From positions 1 to 64,000 of the forward strand of contig WQVH01000001.1 of the NCBI GenBank assembly GCA_009781695.1: a DNA stretch of 64,000 bases, given 5' to 3'. This stretch comes from Oscillospiraceae bacterium. GTDB taxonomy: Bacteria > Bacillota > Clostridia > Oscillospirales > Oscillospiraceae. Under the pieces are notes generated by a model, which saw only the letters and a program-made list of their open reading frames with translations, made no database searches and was not told where the DNA came from. The translations under genes were made by a program, and so were the position numbers. Each line of letters opens with the position of its first letter. The stretch's first letter is position 1. Shown here piece after piece: positions 17,436 through 26,173 of this stretch.

Positions 17436-20120
17436 ATGGAATTTGTAGAAAAAGTACCAAATGACTATCGGCACCATATCGCCGAACGCAGTGAAATCAT
17501 AGAACTTAGAGCCAAACACAAAACCCTCGCAACATACAAATACAACCCAACCATAATTGACAAAGGCTATAACCACCGCAGCCTCTACATCAGTGTTGGC
17601 GGAACTTTCGATACGTATGATCAAGCTATGCTGGTCACAAGACATGAAGGTGAAAGTGGTGTCATAATTGGAGAAAAAGCCGTTACAGAATTTATGAAAG
17701 AAAAATTTGTCGGCGGTAAGGGCTTTGATCTTTATCATCTTTGGAATTCCGTAAACGCCAATACAAAGTGGAATGCACCCGAAAACAATGTCGTAATATC
17801 CCCCGGGCCGCTTTGCGGCATCACCCAATATCCCGGGGCGGGCAAGTCCATTGTCTGCGCCATATCACCGCTGACGGGGCTTCCCTTTGATAGCAATGTC
17901 GGTGGATTCTTCGGGCCGTTTTTTAAATTTGCAGGCTTTGACACTTTGGAACTTCAGGGCATAGCTGATGAGGAAGTGATCATTTTTATAGATGGAAACA
18001 ACCACATGGTCACTGTTGAAACTGCTCCGGATATTGCGCTTGACAGCCATATTCTTTGTGAGCAGCTGCATGAGATGTTCTCGGATAGCGCAGAGGACAA
18101 ACAGAACATTTCGGTGGTTGCGAGCGGAAGGGCGGCAGAGCATTCATATGTAGGGTGCCTGAACTTCTCATTTTGGGATAAGCGGCGCAATTGTGTTCGC
18201 ATCAAACAAGCCGGACGCGGAGGTATGGGCACAGTATTTCGCCATAAGAATATAAAAGCTGTGGTTGTACGTTTTAGAGGACTTCATGGTGGTCTTAACA
18301 ATCCGGTAAACAAAGGCATGATTAATGCAGCCGGAATTCGTCTGCATAATGAAATGGCACTATATGACACAAAGCAAAACAATATGCGCAAGATCGGTAC
18401 AGCCAACATCATAGAGGTTATGGATCGGTACGATCTGTTGCCCACGCATAATTATCGCTACGGTGCACACCCTGAAACACCCAAAATCGCATCCAAAGTC
18501 TTTATCGAAAAGTATGTAACGCAAAATGTTCCGGACGGATGTTGGTATGGCTGCTCCATGAGCTGTGCTAAAGCCGCTGATAATTTTGAGTTGCGTACCG
18601 GTGCATATAAGGGCAGCAAGGTTTGTGTTGATGGCCCTGAATATGAAAATGCAGGCGGTCTCGGCTCTAATGTAGGTTGCTTTGACCCGCATTGGATACT
18701 CGAAGCAAACTTTTACTGTGACACCTATGGTATTGACACGATATCTCACGGTACGATGACTGCATTTGCGCAAGAGTGTTATCAGCGTGGTTTGATTAAT
18801 CTTGACGACACAGAAGGCCTTGATATGCGTTGGGGTAATGGATTTACGCTCAATGAGCTCATGCATCAGATGGTTGCAGGGGATGGTTTTGGTGTCATAG
18901 TCGGAAAGGGTGTCAGGCAGCAAAAGCGCATTTTTGCAGAGCGCTTCGGTAAGCCCTCTGCTGAATTTGAGCGTATGCTTTCAGGTCGTGCATGGCAAAG
19001 TCTCGAAGAGCCGACCATAGGTAAAGCCATTCCGACAGCGCATTTTAACAAGCATTTGATTGATTGTGAATTTTTGAAGTCCGAAGGTTATGATGACGAA
19101 AAAGTGCTCGGAGATATAAAAGGTACAATGCTTGAAAATGGTGGTGCAAATAATGATTCAGCCTTTATCGCACAGCCTAAACGCTGGGAGAAGATCGAAG
19201 CAATCCCCATGATTAGCCGTGATGAGATACCAGATTGGCCGACAGGCAAGCCGTATTACAGTACCGATCCTGATTGTGCGTATACCAATGGACGCCCATG
19301 GATAAAGATGACCCCGGAGCAAGTTGCCGAAATGGAAGACTTTGGTATGGAAAATAAGGGGCTGGAATATTCTGAATACTTAATGAAAGAGTCTCTTGCA
19401 CAGCAAGGCGGATATGCACTGTGTAACAAAGGGCCGCAGCATGACGAAGCTTGGCTGATCTTCATGGACATGGTCAATAATCAAATTCCGACCTTTGAAG
19501 ACAAGGCTGAAGCCCTGCATTATTTCCCAATGTTCCGGACATGGTTTGGGCTACTTGGTTTGTGTAAGCTCCCCTGGAATGATGTTACGCCTATAAATAA
19601 TAAATATGAAAAAGAACCTGCAAAGATACCTGAACATGTGCAAAATTACTTCGATATATACGAAGGGGTTACAGGCATAAAGCATGATGAGGCTTCAATG
19701 GTACTCCAGAGTGAACGTGTCTACACGTTTCAGCGTATATTTATTCTGCGCATGGGCAGTGGACAGCGTAAGCACGATATACCGCCGGGGCGTTCACTGG
19801 GGCCGATAACGGTGAGTGAATATTTGTCTCGTGAGGAGCGGTATGACAAGCAATTAAAAGATATTATCGGTGTGAATCCCGAGGGGAAGACCCCGGAAGA
19901 GAAAATGAAAATTACCATGGATTATCGTTGGGATCAGTTTAGGCAACTGGTGGATGCGGTGTATAAGCGTCGTGGTTGGACACCCAATGGTATTCCGAAG
20001 CTTGAAAAGCTTATAGAGATTGAAATGGACATTCCGTGTTTGGTTGATGTCATTCGTCCGCACTTAAAGGCCGAAGGTTATTGGCCTAGCGGTGTTGATT
20101 ACGAAAAGTACGATGCATAG
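17436..20120 (+). CDS. Aldehyde ferredoxin oxidoreductase family protein, long form
   Basis: An 894-residue AOR-family enzyme, expected to hold a tungsten (or molybdenum) bis-pyranopterin cofactor and one [4Fe-4S] cluster. The N-terminal domain has the cofactor-binding signature around residues 100-170 and RQAGRGGMGTVF-like sequence near 255. The cluster cysteines are C369, C373 and C377 (CWYGCSMSC), with the distal one probably C710 in LGLCKLPW. DGPEYENAGGLGS after the cysteines is also typical. Classical AORs have about 600 residues, so roughly 280 extra residues are spread through the C-terminal half; the frame is continuous and no frameshift is evident. The reaction is probably ferredoxin-linked oxidation of an aldehyde or reduction of a carboxylate; the substrate is unknown. 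The gene is flanked by its ferredoxin and a ThiS/MoaD-like carrier. Confidence 0.88.
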   Translation: MEFVEKVPNDYRHHIAERSEIIELRAKHKTLATYKYNPTIIDKGYNHRSLYISVGGTFDTYDQAMLVTRHEGESGVIIGEKAVTEFMKEKFVGGKGFDLYHLWNSVNANTKWNAPENNVVISPGPLCGITQYPGAGKSIVCAISPLTGLPFDSNVGGFFGPFFKFAGFDTLELQGIADEEVIIFIDGNNHMVTVETAPDIALDSHILCEQLHEMFSDSAEDKQNISVVASGRAAEHSYVGCLNFSFWDKRRNCVRIKQAGRGGMGTVFRHKNIKAVVVRFRGLHGGLNNPVNKGMINAAGIRLHNEMALYDTKQNNMRKIGTANIIEVMDRYDLLPTHNYRYGAHPETPKIASKVFIEKYVTQNVPDGCWYGCSMSCAKAADNFELRTGAYKGSKVCVDGPEYENAGGLGSNVGCFDPHWILEANFYCDTYGIDTISHGTMTAFAQECYQRGLINLDDTEGLDMRWGNGFTLNELMHQMVAGDGFGVIVGKGVRQQKRIFAERFGKPSAEFERMLSGRAWQSLEEPTIGKAIPTAHFNKHLIDCEFLKSEGYDDEKVLGDIKGTMLENGGANNDSAFIAQPKRWEKIEAIPMISRDEIPDWPTGKPYYSTDPDCAYTNGRPWIKMTPEQVAEMEDFGMENKGLEYSEYLMKESLAQQGGYALCNKGPQHDEAWLIFMDMVNNQIPTFEDKAEALHYFPMFRTWFGLLGLCKLPWNDVTPINNKYEKEPAKIPEHVQNYFDIYEGVTGIKHDEASMVLQSERVYTFQRIFILRMGSGQRKHDIPPGRSLGPITVSEYLSREERYDKQLKDIIGVNPEGKTPEEKMKITMDYRWDQFRQLVDAVYKRRGWTPNGIPKLEKLIEIEMDIPCLVDVIRPHLKAEGYWPSGVDYEKYDA

Positions 20121-20322
20121 TGCGCAAATACAGCTAAACAATCGGCCGTATCCGTATAGCGAGGGTGCGACCATAAAAAGCATTATGGCTGAAAATAATT
20201 ATGAATTCAGCCATATCATTGCTAAGATAAATGGTACGGTTATTGAAGAGGCGCATTGGGCGACAGCGAAGATATCCGCCGGAGATAGTGTGGAGATAAT
20301 CCACATCTTTGGCGGAGGGTAG
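20113..20322 (+). CDS. ThiS/MoaD-like sulfur carrier protein
   Basis: A 69-residue protein with the ubiquitin-like sulfur-carrier pattern and a C-terminal Gly-Gly (VEIIHIFGGG). The C-terminal glycine is adenylated and then thiocarboxylated by a ThiF/MoeB-type enzyme, a good candidate being the convergent gene at 20383-21126. Coupled to a tungsten oxidoreductase, it most likely donates sulfur for pyranopterin synthesis rather than for thiamine, but this is inference. ATG 20113 overlaps the AOR stop by 8 bp, suggesting coupled translation; a TTG at 20092 would give a larger overlap and is less likely. Confidence 0.82.
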   Translation: MHSAQIQLNNRPYPYSEGATIKSIMAENNYEFSHIIAKINGTVIEEAHWATAKISAGDSVEIIHIFGGG

Positions 20323-20348
20323 TAAGCTGTACTTATAACAATTGAAAG

Positions 20349-20394
20349 AAGCGCTGCGCCTTAATTTAGTAGGGTGTGGCGCTTACTCTTTTTT
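20349..20394 (+). terminator. Terminator of the AOR operon
   Basis: A 12-bp stem with three G-T wobbles (20349-20360 with 20373-20384) is followed by TCTTTTTT. It overlaps the stop codon of the convergent ThiF-like gene. Confidence 0.8.
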
Positions 20395-21126
20395 ACGACA
20401 AATGCATCCAAGAGCCGGCTCAATATTCACCTTTTCGAGACTGAGCCCTAAGCCATCATATATGGTCAAACCACTATTGGCAACAGGCAAACCCATCAGA
20501 TATTTCAGAACTTCCAGTGCCTGCATCGCCCCCAAAACACCAGGAGTAGAACCCACAACGCCGAAAGGCTTTTTTGGCTCTGCTTCTTTTTTCTTGTTGG
20601 GGAACAAACAACGCAAGCACGGCCCTGTACCCGGCGTGATGGTCATGAGCTGACCGTAAAATTCGCCGATTCCGGCATGTACGAGCGGTATCTGAGCGGC
20701 AACACAAGCATCATTTAAAACAAGACGCGTATTGAAATTATCAAGACAGTCAACCACAATGTCATAATGTGGCACAATTTCCGATGCAAGAGATTCATCT
20801 AAGAAACAATCATAAACTGTTGTTTTGAGCCGAGGATTCAGGTTAAGCAGGCGTTTTTCGGCCATAAAGGCCTTGGATTTATCCATATCGTCCATGCCAA
20901 ACAGCAATTGACGATTCATATTAGACAAAGCAACCGTATCGCAATCGCAAAAACCCAGATGCCCGATACCCATAGCGGTCAGGTAGCTAAGTACGGGTGC
21001 ACCCAAACCACCGCAACCAATGACTAAAACAGACGCATCAGCTAGTTTTTGCTGTCCTTTTGTACCGATTTCTTTCATCATGATTTGTCGGGAATATATT
21101 TCTTTTAGTGTATCATCAAGAATCAA
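20383..21126 (-). CDS. ThiF/MoeB/HesA family adenylyltransferase
   Basis: A 247-residue E1-like enzyme that adenylates the C-terminus of a ubiquitin-like sulfur carrier. Seen are the nucleotide-binding GCGGLGAP (about residues 37-44), the acidic segment CDCDTVALSNMNRQ, and two zinc cysteine pairs, CLRC and CIC at the very end. The start is TTG 21126, about 7 nt after a GGGGG-containing ribosome binding site; the longer reading frame runs into the DctM gene and is rejected. It is 14 bp downstream of the TRAP permease genes but faces the AOR/ThiS-like operon end to end, so its likely partner is the ThiS/MoaD-like protein. Confidence 0.85.
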   Translation of the reverse strand: MILDDTLKEIYSRQIMMKEIGTKGQQKLADASVLVIGCGGLGAPVLSYLTAMGIGHLGFCDCDTVALSNMNRQLLFGMDDMDKSKAFMAEKRLLNLNPRLKTTVYDCFLDESLASEIVPHYDIVVDCLDNFNTRLVLNDACVAAQIPLVHAGIGEFYGQLMTITPGTGPCLRCLFPNKKKEAEPKKPFGVVGSTPGVLGAMQALEVLKYLMGLPVANSGLTIYDGLGLSLEKVNIEPALGCICRKKE

Positions 21127-21140
21127 AAAAACACCCCCTA

Positions 21141-22328
21141 CTACCAACCGAACATCATCTGAGGAAGTAAAGTCACAACGAACGGCATCGCAATAATAAC
21201 GATACAAGCCGCGGTCAATACAATCGCATAAGGCCACCGTGCCATTAATGCCTGAGGCGCAATACCCTTGTCTTCGTTTTCGAAACTATAAATCAAACAA
21301 TCTTTTTTTACAGGACGCACCAAGTGCGCAATGGATAAGGTCAATATGAACAAAACCCCTAGCCATACACCGCTGATTATCGGACTCATTAAAATCGGGG
21401 AAAAAATCGGTGTGATAATGCTCAGCGCAGCAATCTTATCCATAGTGAGACCAATGGCGAAGATGATAATCAAAGCAATAATGAGCAATAAAGTAGTGCT
21501 CAGATCAGCGGCTGAAGTAAAGCGGCTAAGCTCTGCGATAACCAAACTTCTGGTCATGAAAAGTCCAAACAAGCCACCGCCAATAATCAAAGTAAAAGTT
21601 TTGGCGATTTGAACCGCAGCATGTTTGAGCGTCTCTATGAGTCCTGAAAAGCTGAGCTGACGTGATGCCGCGGCATAAACCATAGCGAGAAAAGCGCCAA
21701 TGGCCGCCGCCTCTGTAGGTCTAAACCATGCAAAGAAGAGTCCGCCAAACACGACAAAAAACAATATCAGTACAGCAAAAACAGACTTTAAAGTGCCACG
21801 AGGGGGAGCAGGCTGCGCCTCTCGCGTATCGGCGACAAGAGACGGTTTCAGTAAAGCCAGAATTAAAGCGGCAAGAATAAAAGCAATCGTAATCAAAATG
21901 CCCGGAATTAAACCGGAGAGCAGCGATTGTCCGATATATGCCCCCGATAAATAACCGAAAATCACCAATGCCACGCAAAATGGTGCAACCAAGTCAACGA
22001 CCGAGGAGATAATATGTGCTACAGCCATTCCTGCGCGATACTTTCCAAAAAGATACGAAAGCATATGATACAGCGCCAAGCGCAAACGTGCCTTGGATAT
22101 GAAAGCGCCCATAAGTATAAATAATAAAGCAGCGCTCAAAGCATAGGTCAGTGAAATGCGCATCACATTTTCACCCAATGTAGTTAGCGCAGGAACGGCT
22201 CCACCCGGTGTGAGCAGTATACTGCCGAGCGCTGCCGCAAAAAGCAACGAAATCCCGATTGGAATACGTATAACGATCAAAACGATGAGCACGATGATGC
22301 CAAAAATGCCTATTTCAACTGGGGTCAA
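21141..22328 (-). CDS. TRAP transporter large permease (DctM-like), divergent
   Basis: A 395-residue polytopic protein resembling TRAP large subunits: the N-terminus (IFGIIVLIVLIVIRIPIGIS), FILMGAFISKARL and GLIPGILI segments line up with DctM proteins. It is shorter than the usual 425-430 residues. The segment between the first-half helices (AVAHIISSVVDLVAPF then VALVIFGYLSGAYIG) appears to lack about 35-40 residues that normally carry the SGS and PPS motifs, and the second-half PPVG motif reads RPVKKD. It starts at TTG 22328, 9 nt after AAGGAGG, overlapping the small-subunit gene by 14 bp. No substrate-binding protein gene lies in the window. It may be a solute transporter of altered mechanism or substrate. 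Confidence 0.7.
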   Translation of the reverse strand: MTPVEIGIFGIIVLIVLIVIRIPIGISLLFAAALGSILLTPGGAVPALTTLGENVMRISLTYALSAALLFILMGAFISKARLRLALYHMLSYLFGKYRAGMAVAHIISSVVDLVAPFCVALVIFGYLSGAYIGQSLLSGLIPGILITIAFILAALILALLKPSLVADTREAQPAPPRGTLKSVFAVLILFFVVFGGLFFAWFRPTEAAAIGAFLAMVYAAASRQLSFSGLIETLKHAAVQIAKTFTLIIGGGLFGLFMTRSLVIAELSRFTSAADLSTTLLLIIALIIIFAIGLTMDKIAALSIITPIFSPILMSPIISGVWLGVLFILTLSIAHLVRPVKKDCLIYSFENEDKGIAPQALMARWPYAIVLTAACIVIIAMPFVVTLLPQMMFGW

Positions 22329-22809
22329 ATTGCAGCACCTCCTTATCTTTGATGATGAACATTAAATCGCCGATAACGGACAAACAAAATAGGAACATGC
22401 CCAAAGCGCCAATTATAGAGATGATCCCCAAATGTATATTGAGTATCAACGTGCTGTCGGCACGGCTGAATTGTGCGATTGCAAACTGAAATATAAACCA
22501 GAATGTTACGCCGCTAATCACCAAAAACAACAAGGAACTGATCAATGAAAATATTATTTTTCCATGATGCTTCAGTGTCTTAGAAAACAATTGTGCGGCA
22601 ACGTGCTCTTTATTGTATTGCGTAAAAGCAATCGCCATAAATACAATCACTGAGGAAAAAATCTGTGTCAGCTCAAAAACACCGGGAATGAATGTAAAAA
22701 AGATATTTCTGAGCAAAACATCCGCGATGACAAGCAAAAGTAAACAAAATAAGACGAGTGCGGAGATATAAATGGCGCATTTATTTAACGTGCTTATGGC
22801 GGTTCTCAT
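22315..22809 (-). CDS. TRAP transporter small permease (DctQ-like)
   Basis: A 164-residue protein with four hydrophobic segments and the DctQ-type motif DVLLRNIFFTFIPGVFELTQ between segments 1 and 2. AAGGAG stands 6 nt before the ATG. The gene overlaps the large permease gene, as is usual for a TRAP pair. The small subunit supports the large one in sodium-driven uptake of organic acids or related solutes in characterised systems. Confidence 0.82.
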   Translation of the reverse strand: MRTAISTLNKCAIYISALVLFCLLLLVIADVLLRNIFFTFIPGVFELTQIFSSVIVFMAIAFTQYNKEHVAAQLFSKTLKHHGKIIFSLISSLLFLVISGVTFWFIFQFAIAQFSRADSTLILNIHLGIISIIGALGMFLFCLSVIGDLMFIIKDKEVLQFDPS

Positions 22810-22869
22810 TTTCGGCTCCTTATTATTTAGAAATCAAAGCATACCAAGTATACTTTAAAAATGCACTTT

Positions 22870-24285
22870 TTACAACTCTACAGGTCTTAAATATTTTTTG
22901 GCAATGCGCAGCGCCTGATCAGGATAATCTTGTGAAAGCAGCCCCATAGCGTACAAAATATACTCATGATCGACATAAGCACAAGGTTGGTTGGGCTTCA
23001 AGCTCCAAGGCTTAGCCGCGTCAAACAGTGCCGATTTCAGTACCGCTTCCAGATGATTTCCGTATTTAAAGATACCTCCGGTACCTATAATATTTTTTAC
23101 GCCCAAGAGGTTTTTGCCATATTGCAGTGTCACATGCCCTGAGGTCGTGAATTCATTTTGCGTATATCCGGCATGACGCTCCACGGCGATGCCAACCGAT
23201 GTTCCGGCAAGTGCGATGTCCATGGCGGATTCGGCGCTGCTCTGTGGAACATAACCGACATTTTTGCTGAGCATCAGTGTATAAAGATCAAAATCAAGCA
23301 GCGTTGGTAAAAGTGGGTGATCAATGGCCAGGGCGTACTCGCAAAGTGTTTCGCCGCCGACAAAATCAAAAATAGTTCGGGCATTGTATCTGATGCCCAT
23401 GTCACCTTCGACGGTTCTGCTGAGTCTCGGTTCAGGCAACCCTTTGACTAAAGTCGTACTGGTTATCGGAGCATTATTGGCGACTGAATGAATATTGGTT
23501 GTAGCGCCTCCCACTTCTACGACGAGCAAGTCACCTATACCTTGCTCGTGGCGTGTGCCGTCGGCCAAAAGCGCTGCGGCCTCCATAGATGCGCTGGGTG
23601 TAGGTATAATAGGTCTTTCGAAAAAAGCCTCTGCCTGACTCAGACCTTTAGCTTGTATGATATGGGAGATGAATATTTCGCGAATAAGCGCTTGCGCTGC
23701 CCCTACCTCCACACGATTGACCGTGGGAAGCACATTGGCTGCCGTATAAACTTGTTTGCCGCCTGTCTCTAGGAGTGCTGTAACTTTTTGCGCAGCAGAG
23801 CGATTACCGCATACCAATATAGGGCAGGTAATTTTAGAGTTGGCGAGTATCTCAGCATTGTGCAAAATCACTTGCTTGTTGCCGCCATCAGTTCCACCGC
23901 ATAAAAGTACGATATCACATTGGTTTTTCTCGATTTCCAAAGCAATATCGCTATCCAGTTCATATCCATAAGCGCACAATACTTTTGCTCCGGCGCCCAA
24001 TGCGGCCATTTGCGCAGCCTTGAGCGTCAGGTCAGGGACCAAGCCGATGGCCGCCATCTTTAGTCCGCCTGCCGCACTGCTGCAAGCGTATTTACCTGCA
24101 ATGTCTTCAGCTCGGATACCTGATTGCGTATATAATTCTTGGAGTGCAAGCCTGAGTCCAATATTAATATCAATCTCAACGGTTGTCGGCGATTGTGCCC
24201 TTCCGACCAGTAGCTCACGTTCCAAGTCAACTGCGGTGACTTTAGTATAAGTGCTGCCAAAGTCTACCATAAGATAAATGCTCAT
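22870..24285 (-). CDS. GlmL/MutL-type actin-like ATPase
   Basis: A 471-residue protein of the MutL/GlmL family (ASKHA fold, not the DNA repair MutL). Seen are the phosphate-1 motif DFGSTYTK (residues 8-15), the phosphate-2 motif VEVGGATTNIHS and an adenosine motif GTGGIFKYG. In glutamate mutase operons GlmL is thought to protect or reactivate the B12-dependent mutase. No mutase genes (glmS, glmE) are present here; the gene stands 60 bp upstream of the TRAP genes on the same strand. GAGGAGG lies shortly before the ATG. Its partner enzyme must be elsewhere or unknown. Confidence 0.85.
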   Translation of the reverse strand: MSIYLMVDFGSTYTKVTAVDLERELLVGRAQSPTTVEIDINIGLRLALQELYTQSGIRAEDIAGKYACSSAAGGLKMAAIGLVPDLTLKAAQMAALGAGAKVLCAYGYELDSDIALEIEKNQCDIVLLCGGTDGGNKQVILHNAEILANSKITCPILVCGNRSAAQKVTALLETGGKQVYTAANVLPTVNRVEVGAAQALIREIFISHIIQAKGLSQAEAFFERPIIPTPSASMEAAALLADGTRHEQGIGDLLVVEVGGATTNIHSVANNAPITSTTLVKGLPEPRLSRTVEGDMGIRYNARTIFDFVGGETLCEYALAIDHPLLPTLLDFDLYTLMLSKNVGYVPQSSAESAMDIALAGTSVGIAVERHAGYTQNEFTTSGHVTLQYGKNLLGVKNIIGTGGIFKYGNHLEAVLKSALFDAAKPWSLKPNQPCAYVDHEYILYAMGLLSQDYPDQALRIAKKYLRPVEL

Positions 24286-24335
24286 GATTTGTCCTCCTCA
24301 GGGTATATAGGACGCCACAGGCCGCCGGGAATCAA

Positions 24336-25085
24336 TCAGTTATCCCTTGTCGGTGGAATGATGATAGAGATGGGTGTAGCATACATATCGAAGAAAAACA
24401 TAGCTGCCGCAATCTCGGCGCGAAACGCATGGGCGGCAGGTCTGGCGTAAATATCCATGGTGCTGTATCGGAACATAATTTGCGCATCATACATAAAATA
24501 CATTGCTTCAAGCGCCCAAGCGCTTATTTCATCTTCATCTGCAAATTGCAATAAACTTCCGCCATCTTCTTCTAAATCAATAGTCAGTTCGGCAAAACTC
24601 ATGTAACGGAAGAGAATCGTATACATCTGTTCACGGTTGACAGGGTTATTGCCGCCAAAAGTTGTTGGATTAAGCCCAAGGACAATGCCATTTTCGTGCG
24701 CCCAAGCGATTGCCGTGCTGTACCATCTGCCATCTGCGACATCTTCAAAAGGAGAAAGACCTGCATCCGGCTGACCTGCATATCTCCAGAGTATCGTAAC
24801 TAACATGGCGCGTGTCATATCATCATGAGGTGCAAATTGTGTAGTACTCAGACCATTCATGATACCATTTTCAAAAGCCCAAGCAACCGGTCTGTAAAAC
24901 CAATCATCATCATGGACATCCAGAAATTCAAGCGGTGCTGAAGGCTCAAATTCCGAAGGTTTTACCAAAGATAGGCGTGTTGCCGCTTCGGCACTATGTG
25001 CATGAGCGGTAAAAGTTATATTTGTACAAACAATCATGGTAAGTAATATGAGTACTGCGAAAAATCCGGTCATGGCTTTTTTCAT
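24336..25085 (-). CDS. Secreted protein with S-layer homology (SLH) domains
   Basis: A 249-residue protein with a signal peptide (MKKAMTGFFAVLILLT...AHAH) and three SLH-like repeats: one beginning FLDVHDDDWFYRPVAWAFENG (from about residue 54), a second FEDVADGRWYSTAIAWAHENG, and a weaker third, FADEDEISAWALEAMYFM. SLH triplets bind secondary cell-wall polymers. There is no other recognisable domain, so it may be a small surface-attached protein of unknown role. AAAGGG is the likely ribosome binding site. Confidence 0.88.
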   Translation of the reverse strand: MKKAMTGFFAVLILLTMIVCTNITFTAHAHSAEAATRLSLVKPSEFEPSAPLEFLDVHDDDWFYRPVAWAFENGIMNGLSTTQFAPHDDMTRAMLVTILWRYAGQPDAGLSPFEDVADGRWYSTAIAWAHENGIVLGLNPTTFGGNNPVNREQMYTILFRYMSFAELTIDLEEDGGSLLQFADEDEISAWALEAMYFMYDAQIMFRYSTMDIYARPAAHAFRAEIAAAMFFFDMYATPISIIIPPTRDN

Positions 25086-25129
25086 AATCTAAAGACCCTT
25101 TCATCAGTTATAAAAACGCTTAATTTCAC

Positions 25130-26134
25130 TTATTTGGCGTGCGAAGATAGTTTTGCAATGCCCCCTGCAATAGCGCCGAATAATACACCGGCAACAGGCC
25201 AGACGACCCAACTGATTCTCCAAGCCTCTCCGACGAAACTCCACAAGAGGTATATCGCAACCACTACAGGCCAATATACGCTGGCAATTGTGCCTGTGAT
25301 TTTTTCATACTTGACAAACTTGGCTTTTTTCGCATAATCGCCCTTGCCCAGTAAGACATCATAGGCAGACTTTGTTGTACCGGTACGTATAAAAAGAAAT
25401 ACAGCAAATCCAATCATAAGCAAGAAAATAACGAGTGGAACCATGCGGTATCCCAGCGTACCAAGGACGATGAATACACCCAGCGATACCAGTATCAATG
25501 CAATGCCAAGACTCAGATGTGCGGCAAACAGATTGTTATAACTGATTGCCTGTCTCTCAAGCTCGGCCTTGGTTTCGGCATCCAGTAAAAGATTCTGGTC
25601 ATCATAATGCTCATAACGATCAAGCCGCATACCATTGACTATGAAAATCGGCACGGCAGCAGCTATGGTCAGTAATAAAACGACAACCCCAACCGCCCCT
25701 GCAGTACCATTTTCACCGGCCTCGGAATCACCAAAAAGGTTTCCGATTAAAAGCATGGCACAAATGCCTGCCATAATCAGCCAAACTCCGATCCCGATCC
25801 ATGAACTGCCCCGGCGTGCTTGCTCCAGATAGGCCTGTGCCTCCGCTCCGGACAACTTAAGCGCATCTTCGACTGATGTGTCGGATTCAAGGGCAAAAAT
25901 AGTCAGGTCACTACTTGATTCAGGATTCAGACCGATATCCTTGCAGATATCGTCTATGTTGCCGAAGTTGGAAATCACATATCCTATGGCCTCATGTTCG
26001 CTTTTTCCGTCTGCAATCTGTATTTTGTACCGAAATTCCATCTCAGCAAGTTTTTTGTACTTGAGTGATTGCAATCTACTGCTTTGCGGAAAATCAGCAA
26101 AGGCGTTTTCTATATAGGCTTTGATTACTTCCAT
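25130..26134 (-). CDS. HAAS-domain integral membrane protein
   Basis: A 334-residue protein. Residues 1-70 form a helical HAAS/permease-prefix domain (EVIKAYIENAF...ISNFGNIDDICKDIGL). Five or six hydrophobic segments follow (about 118-145, 150-172, 210-240, 240-262, 280-305, 308-328). Such proteins are typically encoded with PadR-type regulators, and a related protein occurs with PadR at 45296-45964, but no PadR gene is adjacent here. Function unknown. Confidence 0.7.
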   Translation of the reverse strand: MEVIKAYIENAFADFPQSSRLQSLKYKKLAEMEFRYKIQIADGKSEHEAIGYVISNFGNIDDICKDIGLNPESSSDLTIFALESDTSVEDALKLSGAEAQAYLEQARRGSSWIGIGVWLIMAGICAMLLIGNLFGDSEAGENGTAGAVGVVVLLLTIAAAVPIFIVNGMRLDRYEHYDDQNLLLDAETKAELERQAISYNNLFAAHLSLGIALILVSLGVFIVLGTLGYRMVPLVIFLLMIGFAVFLFIRTGTTKSAYDVLLGKGDYAKKAKFVKYEKITGTIASVYWPVVVAIYLLWSFVGEAWRISWVVWPVAGVLFGAIAGGIAKLSSHAK

Positions 26135-26173
26135 TATCTCACCGCCAATCTAAAGGTAGTGCGTACAATCTAT

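Noticed and set aside
20092-20112. TTG 20092 as start of the sulfur carrier
   Set aside because: ATG 20113 gives the usual length for the family and a short overlap with the AOR stop.
17436-20120. The long AOR gene as an artefactual fusion or frameshift
   Set aside because: The frame is continuous, the distal cluster cysteine is present, and the extra length is spread through the C-terminal half without a visible second domain.
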